A DNA stretch of 64,000 nt. It comes from Desulfocarbo indianensis (GTDB lineage: Bacteria; Desulfobacterota; Desulfarculia; Desulfarculales; Desulfarculaceae). How positions within the stretch are numbered: position 1 is the first letter of the stretch; each line of letters starts with the position of its first letter. Below are positions 60,413 through 64,000 of the stretch, piece after piece. The notes under the pieces were generated by a model. It was given only the letters and a program-made list of their open reading frames with translations, did not search any database and was not told where the DNA came from. The stretch covers positions 62,001-126,000 of the forward strand of contig LBMP01000005.1 of assembly GCA_001184205.1 (NCBI GenBank). Reading direction: 5' to 3'. The translations under genes and the position numbers were made by a program.

Positions 60413-61737
60413 CAGGCTTGCCCGTCCAGGCATTGAAACAGGACCAGATCGCCCTTGCCGGCAAAAGGCACTATCAGCCGCGGCTGGAATCCTTCCTCCA
60501 TGAGGGGAGGCATCCAGTTGCTGTGCCAGGCCAGGCCCACGTCCAGATTGCAGAAGATGTTCGCGATGCCCTCGCCCCGCAGCACCTCCAGGTGGCGGGC
60601 CAGGTTTTCCCGCACGTCCCGGCCGTCCAGCATGGGCCGCAGGGTGGCGTGGCCCTGCGCCCGCTCCAAATGGGTGCCCAGCAGGGAATGGCGCGGCCGC
60701 CCCTCGCCTTCGTCCTGGGTTGCGTGGATGTCGCGCGCCAGGGCCAAGTCGGTGTATTTGCCCCGCAGGAAGTCGCTCAGGCGGGGATGGCTCCAAACCA
60801 CGGCGCCGGGGTCTTCCTTCAACTGCCGGAAATAATGGGGCCAGGGCCGCCGCTGGCCGTCGGGCTGGATAAAGGCCAAATCGCCCAGCGGCTCGAAATA
60901 CTCCGGCGGCAGCTCCGGCGTGGGATAGCGGCAGACAAAGGCCACGGCCTGGGTCTTGGCCACCTGGTTGAGGGCGGCCTCCACCAGGGCCTGGGCCATG
61001 GCGGCGGCCTCGGGCTGGCCGAATATGTAGGGCCCATAGGCCAGCACCGTGGAGCGGCTGGTTTGGCGCAGAAAAAACGCTCCCCCCAGGTTCAGGGCCT
61101 TATCCGCCGCGGCCAGGCAGCGCACTTCCCCCCCCGCGGCCATGTCGGCCAGCTTGGCGGGCAGCATGTAGGTTTCCGGGAAAAGCTCGGGGGGATAATA
61201 GGCCCTTATCAGGCGGGCCGTCTCCTTGATCTGGGCCGGCTCCGCCAACGCCACCTTGTATTGGGTGAGCGGCCGGGCCGAAGGGGTCTCCAGGGCGGCC
61301 GGCGAGGGATAGGCCTTCTCCTTGATCAGCTTGAGCTCCATGCCGCCTTCGGAGGATTCATCCAGGAAGAACCTGTCCACCGAGCGGGAGGCCAGAAGCA
61401 AACCCAATTGATTGAGGGATGATTCGTCATCCGGCGAAAAAGGGGCCGCCAGGTTGAAAAGCCGCAAATCTATTTCCATGGCCGGCAGGCCGAAGCGCAG
61501 TTCCACGCAATAACCCCTGCCCACCGCCTGCAAGGCGACCTGTTGCTCGTCTCCATCCTGCTGAACGGCCTCGGCCAGATAGCAGAACACTTCCTCGGCG
61601 GCCAGGGTGAGCTTAAGCGCTTCCGGCGGCTCCAGCCCCAGCGCCAGGGCCGCGCTCTCGGTGAAGGAAGTGGCCATGGACGAGAAACGCGGCCGCAAGG
61701 GCAGGCGCAGGAAAAGCGGCTGTGATTCCTGGGTCAT
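60412..61737 (-). CDS. RsbW-like ATPase domain fused to GNAT-like domain
   Basis: 441-aa protein. Residues about 1-130 look like a HATPase_c_2 (anti-sigma/RsbW-like) module: ALKLTLAAEEVFCYLAEAV as the N-box helix and NQLGLLLASRSVDRFFL as the later motif. Residues about 160-441 look GNAT-like (IKETARLIRAYYPPELFPET). The canonical G1/G2 ATP loops are hard to see, so kinase activity is doubtful. AAGGAG precedes ATG 61737. It heads an operon with a HisC-type aminotransferase, MFS carrier and second GNAT-like protein. Confidence 0.65.
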   Translation of the reverse strand: MTQESQPLFLRLPLRPRFSSMATSFTESAALALGLEPPEALKLTLAAEEVFCYLAEAVQQDGDEQQVALQAVGRGYCVELRFGLPAMEIDLRLFNLAAPFSPDDESSLNQLGLLLASRSVDRFFLDESSEGGMELKLIKEKAYPSPAALETPSARPLTQYKVALAEPAQIKETARLIRAYYPPELFPETYMLPAKLADMAAGGEVRCLAAADKALNLGGAFFLRQTSRSTVLAYGPYIFGQPEAAAMAQALVEAALNQVAKTQAVAFVCRYPTPELPPEYFEPLGDLAFIQPDGQRRPWPHYFRQLKEDPGAVVWSHPRLSDFLRGKYTDLALARDIHATQDEGEGRPRHSLLGTHLERAQGHATLRPMLDGRDVRENLARHLEVLRGEGIANIFCNLDVGLAWHSNWMPPLMEEGFQPRLIVPFAGKGDLVLFQCLDGQA

Positions 61738-61766
61738 TCTCTGCTCCTTGGCGAAGATGACATATT

Positions 61767-61800
61767 TATGGGGGGCCACCCGAGTCCGAGGCCCCCCATA
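61767..61800 (-). other. 5'-end hairpin in the leader of the ATPase/GNAT operon
   Basis: Perfect 11-bp stem TATGGGGGGCC/GGCCCCCCATA with a 12-nt loop. It begins about 6 nt from the predicted transcription start and ends 20 bp before the ribosome site. No T tract follows on either strand, so it looks like an mRNA-stabilising or protein-binding element rather than a terminator. Confidence 0.6.
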
Positions 61801-61812
61801 GCAGGCTCGTTA

Positions 61813-61841
61813 ATGTTATCCCATGCGGCCTTTTCAGCCAA
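61813..61841 (-). promoter_or_regulatory. Promoter of the ATPase/GNAT-HisC-MFS operon
   Basis: Minus strand TTGGCT (61841-61836), 17-bp spacer, TAACAT (61818-61813). Start expected near 61806, just before the hairpin leader. Confidence 0.5.
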
Positions 61842-61872
61842 GCCTTGTCTGGGGCGCCAAGGGAATTTCCCT

Positions 61873-61902
61873 TTGACAAAAACGCGGGTTTTGCCGGATT
61901 AT
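61873..61902 (+). promoter_or_regulatory. Promoter of the molybdenum hydroxylase gene
   Basis: TTGACA (61873-61878), 18-bp spacer, GATTAT (61897-61902); start expected near 61910, about 30 nt before the coding sequence. Divergent from the ATPase/GNAT operon promoter. Confidence 0.55.
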
Positions 61903-61943
61903 TACCCTGCTTGCGCCTTTGGCCGTTTGCCATGGAAATAAAA

Positions 61944-64000
61944 ATGTCTGACCACATCTCCGCTGGACACGCACCGGGTCGAACCTTCCCCCGCCAGGAT
62001 GCCCCTTCCAAAGCGCTGGGAGCCGAAAAGTACGCGGTGGACCATTACGGCGAGGGGCTCTTGTGGGCCGGCGTCAAGCGGGCCGGCGTGCCCCATGCCA
62101 AGTTGCGCTCGGTTCGGGTGGAGGCCGCCAGACGGGAGCCCGGCGTGTTGGCGGTGCTCACGGCCGGCGACGTGCCGGGCCCCAACCGGCAGGGCGTGGT
62201 CCGCGACGACCAGCCCGTGTTGGTGGAGGACAAGATTCGGCATTGCGGCGACGGGGTGGCCCTGGTGGTGGCCGAATCCCGGGAGGCCCTGGCCCGCGGA
62301 CTGGCCGCCATAAGCCTGGATATAACCGAGCTGCCGGGGGTCTTCGACCCCGAGGAGGCCCTGGCGCCCGGCGCGCCGCTTTTGCACGAGGACCACCCCG
62401 GCGGCAATCTGCTCCTGGAGGGCCGCCTGCAAAAAGGGCGCGGCGCGGCCGCCCTGGCCGATTGCCCTTTCGTGGCGGAAGCCGTCTGGGAACTGCCCCG
62501 CCAGGAACACGCCTATCTGGAGACGGAAAACGGCTGGGCCCGGCTGGATGAAAGCGGCGCGATTCAGGTGATCGTCTCCACCCAAACCCCCCATCGCGAC
62601 CGGCTGGAGGTGGCCCGGGCCCTGGCCCTGGACCCCGCCCGCATCCACCTGCGCGCGCCTTATTGCGGCGGCGCTTTCGGGGGCAAGGACGGGGTGACCG
62701 TGCAGAGCCTGCTGGTTCTGGCTGCCATGGCTTTTCCGGGTCGCCCCATCAAAATGTGGTGGAGCCGCGAGGAGAGCATGATAGCCGGGGCCAAGCGCCA
62801 CCCGGCCCGGCTGCATTACCGCCTGGGCGCGGACCGGGAGGGCAGGCTCAAGGCTCTCGCGGCCCGGCTGGTTTACGATACCGGCCCCTATGATCATCTG
62901 GGCGGGGTGGTGGCCGCCCTGGGCCTGGAGCACGCGGGCGGACCCTATCGCATCCCCCACGTTGAGCTGCTATCCCAGGCGGTCTACACCAACAACCCCA
63001 TCGGCGGCCCCTTCCGGGGATTCGGCGTGCCCCAGGCCCTGGCGGGCATGGAGCTCACCATGGACCTCCTGGCCGGCAAGTTGGGCATGGACCCCCTGGA
63101 GCTGCGGCAACGCAACCTGGCCGGGCCGGCGGACGCCTCGCCGGCCGGGGTGAAGCTCGCCGGGGTGGAGGGCCTGCGCGGCTGCCTGGACGCCCTGGCC
63201 GGGCACGACCTCTGGCGCAAGCGCGCGGCCTGGCAGAGCCAGGCGGGGCCCCACAAGCGCCGGGCCGTGGGCCTGTCCGCCCTCCTGCACGCCATGGGCT
63301 ATGGGCCGGTGATTCCCGACGAGGCCAGGGCCCGCCTGGTCATGCTGGCCGACGGCCGCTTCCGGGTCTATTCCGGGGTGGTGGACATGGGCCAGGGCAA
63401 CGCCAGCACCTTTGTGCAGATCGCGGCCGAGGTCCTGGAGCAGCCGGCCCATTGCTTTGAGCTGCGCCAGCCCGACACCGACGAAGTCATGTCCAGCGGC
63501 TCCTCCTCGGCCAGCCGCACCACCTACACCTATGGCAACGCGATTTTGGCCGCCGCCCAGATATTGCGCGCCCGCATATTGCGGGAGGCGGCCGCGATCC
63601 TGGGCCCCCGCGTCAAGCCCGGCGATCTGCGGCTGGCGCCCGGCGAGGCGGTCCATCCCGGTCTTGACGCCAAGGTGCCCCTGAGACAGGTGGCGGAGCG
63701 GCTTTCCGTGGAACGGCGCGAAGCCGAGTATCACTACGTGGCCCCCACCACCCAGGAGCCCAAAGCGCCCGATCAAACCCTGGCCCTGCACGGGTTTCCC
63801 CACGCGGTTTATTCCTATGCCGCCCACTTGGCCGCGGTGGAGGTGGACGAGCTGACCGGCAAGGTGGAGGTCCTGGGCTACGTGGCGGTTTCCGATTGCG
63901 GAAGGGTGCTCAACGCGCAGCTTTTGGAGCAGCAGATGCAGGGCGCCATCATCCAAGGCCTGGGCTACGCCTTGTTCGAGGATTTCGCCGCGCCGCGGGG
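61944..64000 (+). CDS. Xanthine dehydrogenase-type molybdenum-binding subunit, 3' end outside window
   Basis: Large subunit of a molybdenum hydroxylase (XDH/aldehyde oxidase/CoxL superfamily). An N-terminal a/b hammerhead domain (SKALGAEKYAVDHYGEGLLW ... VLAVLTAGDVPGPN) is followed by the Mo-cofactor domain with the Gly-rich CGGAFGGKD, the substrate Arg loop GGPFRGFGVPQAL and VDMGQGNASTF. The frame is open to the window edge; about 685 codons are present, and the catalytic Glu motif near the C-terminus is not reached. ATG 61944 follows GGAA; ATG 61932 in frame is an alternative. FAD and FeS subunits are not in the window, so substrate is undetermined. Confidence 0.88.
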   Translation, partial: MSDHISAGHAPGRTFPRQDAPSKALGAEKYAVDHYGEGLLWAGVKRAGVPHAKLRSVRVEAARREPGVLAVLTAGDVPGPNRQGVVRDDQPVLVEDKIRHCGDGVALVVAESREALARGLAAISLDITELPGVFDPEEALAPGAPLLHEDHPGGNLLLEGRLQKGRGAAALADCPFVAEAVWELPRQEHAYLETENGWARLDESGAIQVIVSTQTPHRDRLEVARALALDPARIHLRAPYCGGAFGGKDGVTVQSLLVLAAMAFPGRPIKMWWSREESMIAGAKRHPARLHYRLGADREGRLKALAARLVYDTGPYDHLGGVVAALGLEHAGGPYRIPHVELLSQAVYTNNPIGGPFRGFGVPQALAGMELTMDLLAGKLGMDPLELRQRNLAGPADASPAGVKLAGVEGLRGCLDALAGHDLWRKRAAWQSQAGPHKRRAVGLSALLHAMGYGPVIPDEARARLVMLADGRFRVYSGVVDMGQGNASTFVQIAAEVLEQPAHCFELRQPDTDEVMSSGSSSASRTTYTYGNAILAAAQILRARILREAAAILGPRVKPGDLRLAPGEAVHPGLDAKVPLRQVAERLSVERREAEYHYVAPTTQEPKAPDQTLALHGFPHAVYSYAAHLAAVEVDELTGKVEVLGYVAVSDCGRVLNAQLLEQQMQGAIIQGLGYALFEDFAAPR

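Overview
The window is GC-rich bacterial chromosome, densely packed with short-spaced, often translationally coupled genes. The gene content (complete shikimate/aromatic pathway, DsrE-like protein, P460-type cytochrome, DUF342/FapA protein, KamA-type aminomutase) and codon style suggest a Desulfobacterota (deltaproteobacterial) genome, perhaps Desulfarculales-like. That placement is inference from style and was not tested.

Layout. 1-4.8 kb: tetR - membrane-fusion protein - RND pump operon (the pump gene runs off the left edge), with a TetR-type operator inside its promoter. 4.9-12 kb: FapA-like protein, CNT nucleoside transporter, ABC-F ATPase, DUF2238 membrane protein with a 52-aa partner, ADP-ribosylglycohydrolase. 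A tRNA-Lys(CTT) at 12.03 kb is followed to about 21.35 kb by foreign-looking DNA: a Tat-secreted phosphoesterase, a phage-like lysis cassette, an AT-rich pair (133-aa protein + SAMHD1-like HD hydrolase), a DUF4041/T5orf172 protein and a decayed nuclease fragment. 21.5-36.5 kb: alkyl sulfatase; a compact operon of lysine 2,3-aminomutase, two ATP-grasp ligases, a GNAT-deacetylase fusion and a GNAT; a sigma-54 activator divergent from a processive glycosyltransferase; alanine dehydrogenase; acyl-CoA ligase. 36.7-37.6 kb: AhpD-like and cytochrome P460 genes.

37.7-54.4 kb is the highlight. On the minus strand one array encodes every step from erythrose-4-phosphate/PEP to chorismate, then tryptophan, plus the phenylalanine and tyrosine branches: trpE-trpG-DAHPS-aroA-aroE-aroKB-aroC-aroQ / aroF-pheA-tyrA / trpD-trpC-trpF-trpB-trpA. 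Each of the three blocks is preceded by unannotated leader peptides and attenuator hairpins. A leader with Phe, Tyr and three Trp codons precedes trpE. A Phe/Tyr leader (FFFNYYYFYF) precedes aroF. Two consecutive Trp leaders (WRNWWW and WGWWW), each with its own terminator, precede trpD. A promoter at the end of tyrA lets the trpD block be transcribed separately. Three of the four attenuators also have a 9-bp alternative antiterminator pairing.

54.5-64 kb: DsrE-like protein, a GSNGE-type aldolase with an alanine-glyoxylate-type aminotransferase, an operon of two GNAT-like proteins with a HisC-type aminotransferase and an MFS carrier, and a divergent xanthine-dehydrogenase-type molybdenum subunit cut by the right edge.
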